64,000 nt of DNA, from positions 729,486-793,485 of the forward strand of contig NMRB01000023.1 of NCBI GenBank assembly GCA_002633025.1. The letters are read 5' to 3'. A model generated the notes under the pieces. The model ran no database searches and had not been told where the DNA came from. It worked only from the letters and a program-made list of their open reading frames with translations. Source of the DNA: Notospermus geniculatus. Lineage: Eukaryota > Nemertea > Pilidiophora > Heteronemertea > Lineidae. Below are positions 24,895-35,778 of this stretch, piece after piece. Made by a program: the position numbers and the translations under genes. Every line of letters starts with the position of its first letter. The stretch's first letter is position 1.

Positions 24895-25388
24895 ATATTA
24901 AATGGATTTTGTAATGCAACGCCTAATTGTATAACCATCAGTAGTGGAGGTACACCCAAGAATCCGAAATGATATTGCAGGACTACACTGTAGCTCCACG
25001 CCAATTTGGCATGCATAACCAAAGTAGTGAGGGTTTGGCATTATGTAGTGTAGAGCATGAATAAATTGTATAAAACACAATCGATGTCTTGTTTTATTCT
25101 TTTTGAATTGAACATCAGACGATGGAGGATCTATGTGATACCATGTCTAGTCTGCGACTGAGCCCAGTCAAATTCAAAGTTACGTTTGCGAATGTGGAAA
25201 AACGTATACCCTACTGGAGACTGAAAACGCTCCATAAACGAATTCATCGCCATATGTGTCGACAACAAATGAAGACCTACCGTATCGAACGCATGAAAAA
25301 TGGTTGCCGGTAGTATCCTTATTAAACTGTATAAGGAAACGTTCTAGCCATCTGAAGTTCAAAATGAGGTATGTAGGGTTGCATCACC
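24895..25388. other. Segment between mirrored hairpin copies
   Basis: About 490 bp bounded by oppositely oriented copies of the same hairpin family. It holds a plus-strand frame of 63 codons (25122-25313) that is basic (many K and R) but not recognisable. Whether the three hairpins and this segment were ever mobile as one unit is unknown. Confidence 0.4.
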
Positions 25389-25494
25389 TTTTAATATAAG
25401 ATATGACACAACCTGCGCCACCCAAAAATGAGGTGTCCATATTTCACCTCATTTTTGGTTGGTGCTGGTGGTGTCATACTTCATATTAAAAGGT
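25389..25494. mobile_element. Hairpin element, family of three, copy 2 (inverted)
   Basis: Same element as 24780-24894 in opposite orientation: it starts CCTTTTAATATAAGATATGA, centres on GTCCATATTTC and ends TTCATATTAAAAGG. Pairing of its two arms is better than in copy 1. Confidence 0.85.
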
Positions 25495-25496
25495 GG

Positions 25497-25573
25497 TGTG
25501 GGTTGCACCACCTTTTAATATGAGGTATGAACACCACGAGCACCAACCAAAAATGAGATGAAATATGGAGACG
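25497..25573. mobile_element. Hairpin element, family of three, copy 3 (half)
   Basis: It repeats only the left half of copy 1 (TTTTAATATGAGGTATGA, then GCACCAACCAAAAATGAGATG) and stops near AAATATGG, the hairpin centre. Ending at the centre suggests it arose by breakage or strand switching at the hairpin tip. Confidence 0.8.
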
Positions 25574-26248
25574 TATAACTACTACGGGGAACAACTACAA
25601 ACTTTACAACGGGAATGGACTCCACAACAACCGCTCGATGCTTTCATTATGCCACTCAACATTTTGACATCTCTGAGATGATGGGTGTGATTGAAAAACT
25701 CCCATACGACGACGGCAAAAACGACGCTACTGCGATTGCGCCCTCAGGCGTTCCGGCATTTTCCCTGCATCGCATTTCAAATAACCCAATCTGAAGTAGG
25801 AGCCAATATCTTCGCTGACGCTCGGCTAACGATGAAAATTTGTGAATATGACACTCTGAACCAAAGTGATACCACGTAAAAATAAATTTAAATGTTCGCA
25901 GTGATCTTACATGGATTCAATATCTCGAATGATGTGTCAATTTTGAACCAGGAACGTTAATCTTATATCTAAGGTGAACGTGAACCAATCATACTTGTAA
26001 TCTTAATCTTCATATCTTAGAGTCTGCGGAAAAGCCATCAGTGTCGAGTGTTCACATGAAAGGCGGAGCAGAAACCAACTAATATTGAATTTCAGACTTC
26101 ATCAAATGGTGGTTTGGGTTCAATTAAACGAGAAGCGATAAGCCATTTCGTTTGAATAAAAATGAAAAGTCGGTACGTGCATACCTGCACACATATTGCA
26201 TTCGTTCACCGAGACTGTAGAATCTACAGACCAAGAAAGAAATGGAAC
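25574..26248. other. Intergenic, nothing recognised
   Basis: Single-copy sequence with no convincing exon, repeat or RNA gene. Confidence 0.45.
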
Positions 26249-26406
26249 TAATGCCCGCTGTACACGATCAAATTTTTCATCCAATTTTTTGGAAATTCAG
26301 ATTCCGGGCCTATTGGGGCTTCACTGTATAAACCCGAGTGTACAGGCCTTTATTGTGCATATTTAGAAAATTGGATGAAAAATTAGATCGTGTACAGCGG
26401 GCATAA
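26249..26406. mobile_element. MITE with TAA target-site duplication
   Basis: A 152-bp element (26252-26403) with inverted ends of about 38 bp beginning TGCCCGCTGTACACGATC, directly flanked by TAA at 26249-26251 and 26404-26406. Three-base TWA duplications are typical of PIF/Harbinger-derived MITEs, so that superfamily is inferred. It encodes nothing. Confidence 0.88.
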
Positions 26407-28210
26407 GATCGAATAAAAAAAGTCAGTCGTGGGTACTTCGATGGTTTATACGGGTTACACGGGTTACGTCATTTAACCCTTTTAGGGCCATCCACTGACC
26501 GTTTTAATTCTCAGTTCATTCTGGGGCGCACTGTAGATCGTCGAAAACAAATGAACAGAAATAACCCATCAATTTTCATTATCATTATCATCATTGGCTT
26601 CGAATTCCTAGTGGGATACAGTGGAAAAAGTTGGAATTAATTCCACGGTTGAAAAGGCCGTTCGTTAATGAAAATCGTTGGGATCGTTGCTGGCTCATAA
26701 GAACACAGCCAAGGAATCACTCTTGGAAATCGATTCGTTTCTGTTACTTGAGATTTGATGCTATTTTGTCGACATTATCCCTTTCACAATGAGCAGATGG
26801 GGGATAATTACAGCGGAATGATTACTGCTGCGTAGCTTCACCAAGAATCGTCGTCGTAGCGTGTTTTTTTGCCAGTATGTTATCGCCTTGGCATCTTACG
26901 ACTGGCTCTTGATTGAGGCTCCGGCATTTCCTTGTCGAACAACGCACGACACAATATATGTTGGTTGTGGTGACGGCTACGTTATCGCCGCATAGATATG
27001 TGGCAGAGATGATAAGAATGAGGAGAATTACTGCAGAAACGCACAGATGATTAGGCCTGCTTCATACGGCCGAGAATCCCAGGGGAGATTTGGAAGAGCA
27101 TTAAGGAGGAATGGGTTCGACTGGGAATCAATCTCGGAACTTCCAGTGGCGACAGACGCCGTTGTTCCCAACGCGCCATCTCCGACAGCAAGTCTATCCC
27201 ATCCCTGCCGAATTACGAGCTACATGTAGGTCGTTCCCCAACCTACACATCCAAAATTGCACACGATCCGTTTGACTGACAACAATAGTCTTTAATGGAA
27301 CAAAATGGCATTGTACACTTCACGGAAGGGTTATGTCAGAATCGTTGTGCGAGTGGTGCTGGATGATAAGACCAATATTATTGAGTGTAAAGTGACACTC
27401 TTGGACTTAGAAAAATTCTGTCTTGCAACAAGTAGCGCAAATATCGAAAATACTGATATCTGGAAACTATTAACAGTTGTTGCCGTCCCCGAGCAGACAA
27501 GGTGGCATAATCAGTAACTTAATTTCTACACGACAATCGTAGTCAAACTCGTCCCCAGTGGGTTTACGTTCCTACAACACCACTGGAAAGGGCTGACGAC
27601 TTCAGGAATACTGCGCATGCGCGATATACTAATTTATGAGGCGAATCACACTGAGCTGGCACCCGCGGCATGATGTTCCCAACTAAACTATTCGTTTGAA
27701 ATTTCTCTAATACTCAAACAACTTCGTGTTTTGGGTGTATTATATGACTCTTTAGGCATATATGATATTTTTCAGTCATCGAAGAACGAAATATTGTGGG
27801 AAACAGACATTTTGGCACGCTGCCAGCGGTTGACCAGAAATTTTGGTCAGATCGCAGCCCTTTCCAGAGATATCCTCGGATGAGGTAGATCTGGGTACGA
27901 GATTGAATCGTAGTGAGTACAGCGGATCGTGACAAGTTACCGTACCGATTACAGACTGCCTGTTGTACTTCTCCACACATAAAACATCCCATGGAAAAAC
28001 GTCGTCATGGTCCGTGCCAATAGCAGCGGCAATCCATTTGGTAATGAACAGATATCGACTCCTGAAGGGAAAAAATGGCCTATTTGATGTCATCAGCGAT
28101 GCGTTTCATCCAGCCATGAAGCGAATGAGTTTTATGACCGGTGATACACGACTAGACTGGAGAGATTCGTGCGTAGTGACAAGATGCACTCTTCGAGGAG
28201 TTAAATCAGG
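26407..28210. other. Gene-poor interval
   Basis: No supported gene. A plus-strand frame of 134 codons (27963-28367) runs into the duplicated segment below and has no motif. Confidence 0.45.
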
Positions 28211-28717
28211 AGGAGAAATTTCAGGTGCCATTCCCTTGATCCTCCAACTCTCTGAGGCCAGTGGAAGGATCCCTGCCCATCACGTTCCTCCACCCCGCCC
28301 ACAAACCTGTAATTGGAGTCTCAAAATGGCCGATTGGCGGCCATATTTCGACGCCTTTCACCGCTGACGTTTTCGATCCCAGTTAGAACCATGCTTCAAT
28401 GTGATATGGAGGTCCTGGTGACTAGTATATATCCATAATCATTTCTTTCCCCTAAATGAGGTTCTTTCCACTTTTTCAAATTCTAATTTCTTCTTGTAAG
28501 TCGCCAATGGCAAATATTGCGTGTATGAGAGAAATTAATCTGGCGAACCAAACAGTAATTCATATCCAATCGCTTTTTCTTCGACAGGAAAAAGGGGAAG
28601 CCACTTCAAAAATCAATACGTGGTCGTTGTCATATCTTGAACTTGCACCGATAACATAGTCACTCTATCAAGAATGGTAATTAATGATGGTAAGTAATGG
28701 GCCATGTCACGTCGCAT
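28211..28717. repeat. Direct duplication, copy 1 (507 bp)
   Basis: Nearly identical to 28917-29429. The differences I can see are scattered substitutions and a 6-bp indel near 28250. A 67-codon plus-strand frame (28456-28659) is conserved in both copies, but the copies are too similar for that to imply selection. The copy ends exactly at the ambiguous base N at 28718. Confidence 0.92.
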
Positions 28718-28916
28718 NATAGTATGGAAAGAAACTTTGATTACTTAAAATTTGAAATCTGATTCTGGGCACGAACATTGTTGGCCACATTTTATAAACG
28801 ACGCTGGTTTTTGAGTGACTCCACCAACGTTCTCATGGAAAATGCATTACGTCACGGGCAAACAACAGATGGCGTCTGTGGTCGCGACCGCCGTAATGCA
28901 ACAAACTTTCTGATAT
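28718..28916. other. Spacer between duplicated copies, starting with an N
   Basis: A 199-bp unique spacer. Its first base is an unresolved N precisely where homology between the two copies stops, which suggests a contig join. Confidence 0.7.
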
Positions 28917-29429
28917 AGGAGAAATTTCAGGTGCCATTCCCTTGATCCTCCAATTCTGGAATTCTGGGGCCAGTGGAAGGATGCCTGCCCATCACTTTCC
29001 TCCACCCCGCCCACAAACCTGTAATTGGAGTCTCAAAATGGCCGATTGGCGGCCATATTTCGGCGCCTTTCACCGCTGACGTTTTCGATCCCAGTTAGAA
29101 CCATGCTTCAATGTGATAGGGAGGTCCCGGTGACTAGTATAGATCCATAATCATTTCTTTCCCCTAAATGAGGTTCTTTCCACTTTTTCAAATTCTAATT
29201 TCTTCTTGTAAGTCGCCAATGGCAAATATTGCGTGTATGAGAGAAATTAATCTGGCGAACCAGACAGTAATTCATATCCAATCGCTTTTTCTTCGACAGG
29301 AAAAAGGGGAAGCCACTTCAAAAATCAATACGTGGTCGTTGTCATATCTTGAACTTGCACCGATAACATAGTCACTCTATCAAGAATGGTAATTAATGAT
29401 GGTAAGTAATGGGCCATGTCACGTCGCAT
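28917..29429. repeat. Direct duplication, copy 2 (513 bp)
   Basis: Second copy of 28211-28717. It begins at AGGAGAAATTTCAGGTGCC and ends at CACGTCGCAT. High identity means a very recent tandem duplication or two haplotypes placed side by side by the assembler. Confidence 0.92.
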
Positions 29430-32400
29430 AGGGTGAGTTATACTAGAGGACAGTTGATTATAGTTCGTAACCAGAGAAAATCAGAGGGCTGCAGGAGACA
29501 GTTCTATAAAAGGGATTTTCAATTAGTATGCTGACCAGAAACTCGCGAAATCAGAACCTGATCGATGTGTAATGAGTCTTATTCACCAGTCGATTGGTAA
29601 CTAGGACAAGCAGAGTCTGACGAGACTGGTCAGTCATTGCCCTGGCTATCGTCACAAGGATGACACGCTCGACACTGGCGTTTCGGCTTCAGGAGTTCGT
29701 GTGGCGCCGTAAACCCATCTCACAGCTGCTGGTTCAACCAAAAAAACTTAATGGATGAACGGTTGGTCATCATATAGCCCCGACGAAATGATCATGAGGG
29801 TATCAGCATGGCTTATAGGGATATACCATTGACAAGGCTGATCTGGCGTTAGGGAGGACGGATACGCCATTCTGTCAACGTCACTATACATGTAACACTT
29901 GTTGTCCTTTTGATACGGAGAGACCAAGTGATCTGATGGAAATTAAGCCATAAGATGAGGAAGATGTCTTATTACAGATTTATAACTGAGATAGGCAATT
30001 GAAATCACACCCGAAGATCACAGTGGTTGTATTGTCCAGCCGCTGGATGACGCAACAGCTACAGCGACTAGAGTTCATCTGGAAGTCAGCAAATAGGAAC
30101 TACGTAACCGAAAACAATTCGGTAATCAGCCAGATTTGGTAATGATCTCGGTTGAAGTGGTGAGAGACGTCAGAATCAGATACATGTGCATGTGTGACTG
30201 AAATTTATCTTTCAAAGTCAGCTGGTTTATGGAAAGCCGAGATGGGCCAGTGGAAGACGTGCACACACAGCTGCAGATGTAAACAAACATTGTGACAGAG
30301 CCAAATTCGCACTCGTGGTAAGCCTTAGACATATTGCTCAAGCATCCACATTCATCTTGTGTATAACCTTTTGATCTTAGTAAAGTTAGTCATGACAGAC
30401 TTCACTTTGTAGTCTTAGAGACACAGCAAGGTCGCATCCGAGATGAGAAAATGGCGGATTTCGATCGGATGTAATTATACTCTGTTTGTTCTTATAGAGT
30501 CTTATTATAAATCTCCGACAACGAAATGGATCGATCAGTATTCGGCCCTCCAGATGAACAGGTGCTGGTCTTTGTCCCCAAGGGAACGACATGACTTAGC
30601 TGTGAGAACCTAATAGCGGGGATAATGAAAAGCAAGGAGGCGCAGCGGGCTCTCGGCGGCTTTCGCTGTATGACCGTGTGTGCCATCAGCGTTCCGTCTC
30701 AAGTCCTCCCAATCACAGAATCTGTGATGCCGACATTGCGTGTCCTGTGTCAACGGCCCGGCGAGGTATCTACCAGATCGCGTGCCTTCTGCTGATCAAC
30801 TCGGATCGTCTTTGGTCAGATGGGCGTTCGGGAAAAGGGCAATCGAAGCAATCACAGCAAATCTAATTGAGAATCTTATCAGCAGGAACAAATAACTGTA
30901 ATTGCATCGAACATTACTTATCGCACGACTCTTGCGACGTTCAACCTGTTGCATTCGCAGTGGCACCTACATCCATTTTGAAACCTGCAATCTGAAGGCA
31001 CAGACTTAAACCTCTGTAACGAACGATGAAGACGATGCCAACTGGTCAACGACATCCAGATAATATCACAGATTCTTCGCCCTCGCTCCCATCGTCACCG
31101 CCCGAACTCCTGATTACCTCAGGGTGGGCCATCGGTGACTTCAAAGGAATGTCAAGAAGTTAGTCTTTGCCATGACTAAGCGACATATTTCGGAACCCAC
31201 GGACACCGCTGGGGGCCATTGCTTCAACAAGGCAATAAGGACGATTGGTACACTATCCTCTCTCGGTCCCGAGGCCACGTGTTAGAGCAGCTACACACAC
31301 GGTCGCATGATTAAAGATAATGTATCACGACTTCATTGTTTACATTTAATGTTTGTAAACATGGATATTTACATTGTGTTATTTTGGACTTTTGGGACAT
31401 GCCAACCCACCAAATTGAATATTTTCAGTATCAAAAGAATTTCTAGAGGGGCATGCCACCAACAAATTACTCATAAGACAAAGAAAGACTGGACATAAAC
31501 AAACAAAATGTAAATAAACAATGATTTTCGTGGCCCGCGAAAATATCCGTGATATATTATCTTTAAGTCAATTCTGCACGTTTATGAGCTGCAGAGGACA
31601 ATAACCCGCAACCCCTCATTATTGGACTGCACGCCAATGAGATTGTTTTCTCATCATTTTTGTCTTTGTGCAGATTGATTCAAGGTTAGTGAATCTGTTC
31701 AGTGATCATTGTATCACAAGCGAAGACGCTCCTCCACATGAGAGTTGTCTCTCTCTGGGCCACTCAGCCGTGCGTCACTGGTCAAGGTGTAAGCCATAAG
31801 CAAACTAACACTAGTAAATTGCCCATTAAGAACCAACTCAAAACGTCTCACTCGTGCACGTGAAGGACAGCGGTAAGGCGGTGAGAGACTGCTGCGTAAG
31901 CAACGCGTTGGGAAAGCGTTCAGCCAATCAGGGAGACGGTAACACAAACCGAAACACCACCAAAGAATCTGATTGGCGGAAGCCTGCACGACGTGTCGCG
32001 TACAAATGCCGATAGATTTCTGATCTCAGACTTATGGAGGACACTAGGAACATTTTACCACGACTCGTATTCAACATGGATCTGCAACCATGGGGATGAA
32101 NACCAGTCAATGGCGAATGTCGATAACTTTGGATAAAAAGTTTCTGTTACCATCGACAAATTGATGCAATTCATCATCTATGACTTTTTTGCGCCGTTAA
32201 AAATCAAAACCCATCAATATTCAAAAGGCATCTTGTCGAAATAGTAAGAAGCAGACAGTCTTTTACAAAGTTTCTTTATGAATCTGGTCTCATACTGACA
32301 GCTGCGGTAGTTATGAGGAGTGCCGACAATTTTTTCACATCACTCAGACCACCCGAACTGAAAGCTCAACTTACAACGAACAAGATGATTACTCAATCTG

Positions 32401-34590
32401 GAAAATGGAACCCCCGATGGGAATCAAAGAAAAGCAATGTAAAAGGAAGAATGGACCAGAGACATGTTCGTATAGAGACATGTTCGTGCCTGGTGTTCAT
32501 TGATAGATTGTAATGTGCATCGACGAAAGCAAGCAAAAGCACAAGCGATTGTCTCCAGCGCCGCGTTAGTAAAAAAGATCAATCTCTTTAAGATTTATTG
32601 GGACTGTACAACAATCAAACTGATGGCACCACAGGTGACAGGAAGAGACGTCTCCACTGTGCTGTATCCACGCTGGGACCTGCTCAGATCAGACAAAGGA
32701 GAGGCAATTACAAGAACAAAGCAATGTGCTATCATGATTTGAAAGACGTCAAAGAGGAGAATGCATTCATGCATACCGGCTTCATTCTGATGAACAGACC
32801 TCCGAGGAGAACTACGTCTGAGAGCCTTCTGATGACATCAACTACCCTAAGGTCCAGCGATCTGAGCTTGTTGTGGTATAGGAACACCGCCAACTACCTT
32901 CAAGTCCAGCGGTCTGAGCTTGTTGTGTTCGGAACATCTTCTTTGAATAATTAACACCTCTAAATCTACTTTCTGTTGGTGTCTGTTGGTCAAAGAGATT
33001 GCACAATTCGCAAGTCTTTGACGACGGTAATAGACATGATAGAGAATACGCGACTGTACTATATGATCGCCACATGAAATGGAAAGTTCTTCTTTCTTAT
33101 GATTGGAAACACTATTGCTTTGGTAAGTATGGATGGAAGATATGTCACCAGACTGTCAGTTGCATCCATCACATAAAGGCCGATAGACCCCAGCCAACGA
33201 ATACTGATGACAGACTAGATTAGGGTTCGACTTCACAATGCATCTGTAACATTACCTATCCTTCCTTCCCGTCTAGGTACCCAGACTCTAATAAATCTGC
33301 CTGATCCGTGAACAAGAGGACAAGAGGAAGGGTGGTGAAAGGGCTCGGACTGCTGGATGCGAAAGGCTATCTTGCTCGGACTGAGGCGATAACATCAATG
33401 ACAGCAGCCAGTGGGGTTCCCAGCATGGCGGGTTCACGTTCATCCTCAAAATCAGGTCATTTCACTCACCCCGAAAAACATGACGGTGGAGGTGTTTCAG
33501 TGACCCTGTTTTTGCGAGGACGGTTCACGTTCGGCTGACAAGAGATCCTGCAACTTGTTTTCAACAACCCGTTCTCTTGATTTAATTCATTCGCGTCCAT
33601 TTCCGTCGCAGTTTTCCAAGGATGGAGAGTGAAATGTGTAAGTCGATCAGGTCAATAATCGTCGAGGAATTTGTTTGGTAATGAGTGCGAAACGAAGGAA
33701 CACCTGCGTTCTTGATCAAATTGCACTTACCGAAGTGTCGAACCTGACCAAATGGGAGGGAGGGAGCATGGAGATACTCATTCGACAGGCACCACGGTTG
33801 GTGGTGCAGTTCACCAGGGCTGTATTTAGAAGGGGAAGGGCAGCTCCCCTCGAGCCCCTGGTGGAAAAAAAATTCTAAAGACCTGTCAATGGCATACGTA
33901 TGGAGGCAAATTGAAGGCGGCAACGAGCTGACTGGGGGGCAAAAAAAATTGATGGCGAAGACAGGTGACAGGGAGATCAAGACATTGACACTGGGACGAA
34001 ATTTGAGACATTCTAGCCTTCTACCATCAGATCTGGGGGCGATGCACGCATTTTCCATCCAAGAGCCGTTTTTCATTATCTGGTACGTTGGATGACTAAT
34101 GTTTTGTTCATCGACAAGATTCATGTGTAGTTGCGAGTAGTTGCATTGGGAAACAGCCTCAAAAAATGGGTAACATTCTTCCAAGAATGCCAGTGTCTAA
34201 TAACATCATAAACCTTGTTTAATTAATTACCGTAGGTCTTTTCTACTTTCCTGCTCCCGAATTAGTATTCTCGCTCGGCGTGTTCCCGATTCGATAAACC
34301 GATTTTTGAAAAACATGGGAAGAACAAGTGAGATAATAGAGTTTAGACTTCTAATGCACTACATAATTTAATCGCATCTTATAAAAATTCTCTAATTAGA
34401 TCTGTGAGCTATGGAACAACCGCCTGGTGATAAAAGGGAGAAAAAGTCACGATGCAATTCACATAACGGGATGATCGACTACTTCTTGGAATGGGGCGGC
34501 GATATTGTGATCCGATATCTGATTATCATCGAACAATCGGATTGAAGCAATATTGGTTTTGTCGCACTGGCAGAGATGCAGGAGTAAAGC
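29430..34590. other. Gene-poor interval upstream of the four-exon gene
   Basis: No supported gene. A block containing GTCCAGCG(A/G)TCTGAGCTTGT occurs twice at about 32850-32925. A single N is at 32101. The longest frame is a minus-strand run of 200 codons (33582-34184). It has no recognisable domain and no supporting splice sites, so it is noted but not called as a gene. Confidence 0.4.
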
Positions 34591-34593
34591 ACT

Positions 34594-34778
34594 CCATTGG
34601 ACGCCACTCTCTCGGTCACACTCCGTGACGTCATGACGCGCATATAGGCCTTGGCAACCTTACGACGTCGTTAACTGCACGACGCATAGCAACGCCAGAA
34701 CACCTCGCGATTTGCAACGAAACACAGATTTTCTTGAATTTCGCTTTGAAAAGTGCTCATCCTGCCGTAAGTATGCTT
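34594..34778 (+). promoter_or_regulatory. Promoter and non-coding first exon, copy 1 (CCAAT, CRE, RFX half sites, splice donor)
   Basis: In order on the plus strand: inverted CCAAT box (ATTGG, 34596-34600), perfect cAMP-response element TGACGTCA (34626-34633), RFX-type half site GGCAAC (34653-34658), a second CRE-like core CGACGTCG (about 34663-34670), second RFX half site AGCAAC (34688-34693), then a conserved stretch ending in the splice donor CC/GTAAGT after 34766. The whole block recurs about 484 bp downstream. I read it as promoter plus untranslated first exon of the gene starting at 35561. The transcription start itself is not visible. Confidence 0.55.
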
Positions 34779-35077
34779 TGATCTATTTGAGTAGGGCCTA
34801 TAAGACTGATTTCTGTTGCAGCAGCAACACTAAACCATGTCACTCGTTAAACTCTCCCCCAACAGTTCAGCGAAATGCCCTTCATCCCCAAGAGCCGAAA
34901 AACGATCCAACGGATCAAACTGACTGAAGGGTACGCTCGTGGCCTAATTGTGTCCAGTGGCTATCCAGTTAGTTTGGCAATGAATGAATGCAAGAACTGT
35001 TGTGATGATCTTTAGTGTATTACACCGGAGGGTATTCAGAACATTGCTCCAAAAGACCCAAAAGAAACTGAAGAATT

Positions 35078-35296
35078 TCATTGGACGCCAAATCTCTGGG
35101 TCACACCACTGCGTGACGTCATGACGCATCCACAGCCCATGGCAACCTCGCGACGTCGTAGGCTATCCCATGTTACACTGCGTGACGCTTAGCAACGTCA
35201 GAACACTCTAGCAATTTGCAACGGCAAGGAAACACCGATTTTCTTGAATTTTGCTTTGAAAAAAGTGCTCATCCTTCTTCTGTAAGCAAGGTTTGA
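35078..35296 (+). promoter_or_regulatory. Promoter and non-coding first exon, copy 2
   Basis: Duplicate of 34594-34778. ATTGG at 35080-35084, TGACGTCA at 35114-35121, GGCAAC at 35141-35146 (within CCCATGGCAACC, close to a full X box), AGCAAC at 35191-35196, and a donor CTTCT/GTAAGC after 35281. The gap between the CRE and the first RFX half site is 19 bp in both copies although intervening bases differ, which points to constraint on spacing. Splicing from 35281 to the acceptor at 35552-35553 gives a 272-bp intron. Confidence 0.6.
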
Positions 35297-35553
35297 CCTA
35301 TTTTGTAATTTAAACAACGGCTGTGGCAACATCTTAAACGATGAGAACCACGTTACCCCTGTCTTCCAATGGGCAAGGCGTTGACTTTCAGAAAAAGCCC
35401 TTCCCTCCCCGTGACTCGAAGAATGAATTTGACGCAAATCTAATTGCTTGTGGTTTGATTGGACCCCTGAGCGATTCAGTTGGGCAATGCAGAAGAATTA
35501 GGATTGTTTTGCAAGCTTAATGTCATTTTTTTACATTCCTTTTTGGTTTTTAG

Positions 35554-35778
35554 GGTCATCATGATGTCCGTTTCTGATAGCCAGCTTGAACTTCGCAAGA
35601 AAAATACGCTTGTTCGTACCACTGAGGTCGAACCAGAGATCGACATGGTCACTGAACAGCCAACTAAACCTGCTTCCGCGATTGATGTCCAACTGGACAT
35701 AGCGGAAGAGAAAGCGCCTTGGCGTTCAGTTGATAGAGAGTATTCTGCTCCACTTGATATCAAGATCATCAACCATCA
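35554..35778 (+). CDS. Exon with start codon of the unrecognised gene
   Basis: The acceptor is TTTTTGGTTTTTAG ending at 35553; the donor is CATCA/GTAAGTAG at 35779. Coding begins at 35561 and the exon leaves two bases of codon 73 (phase 2). It encodes residues 1-72, including IDMVTEQPTKPASAID and EEKAPWRSVDREY. Confidence 0.68.

Noticed and set aside
28456-29371. The same 67-codon frame present twice, looking like a duplicated gene.
   Set aside because: Both lie in a nearly identical DNA duplication, so conservation of the frame carries no information, and no motif is present.
33582-34184. Minus-strand open frame of 200 codons, the second longest in the window.
   Set aside because: No recognisable domain, no convincing splice or promoter signals, and uneven composition. 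A single frame of this size is only mildly unlikely by chance.
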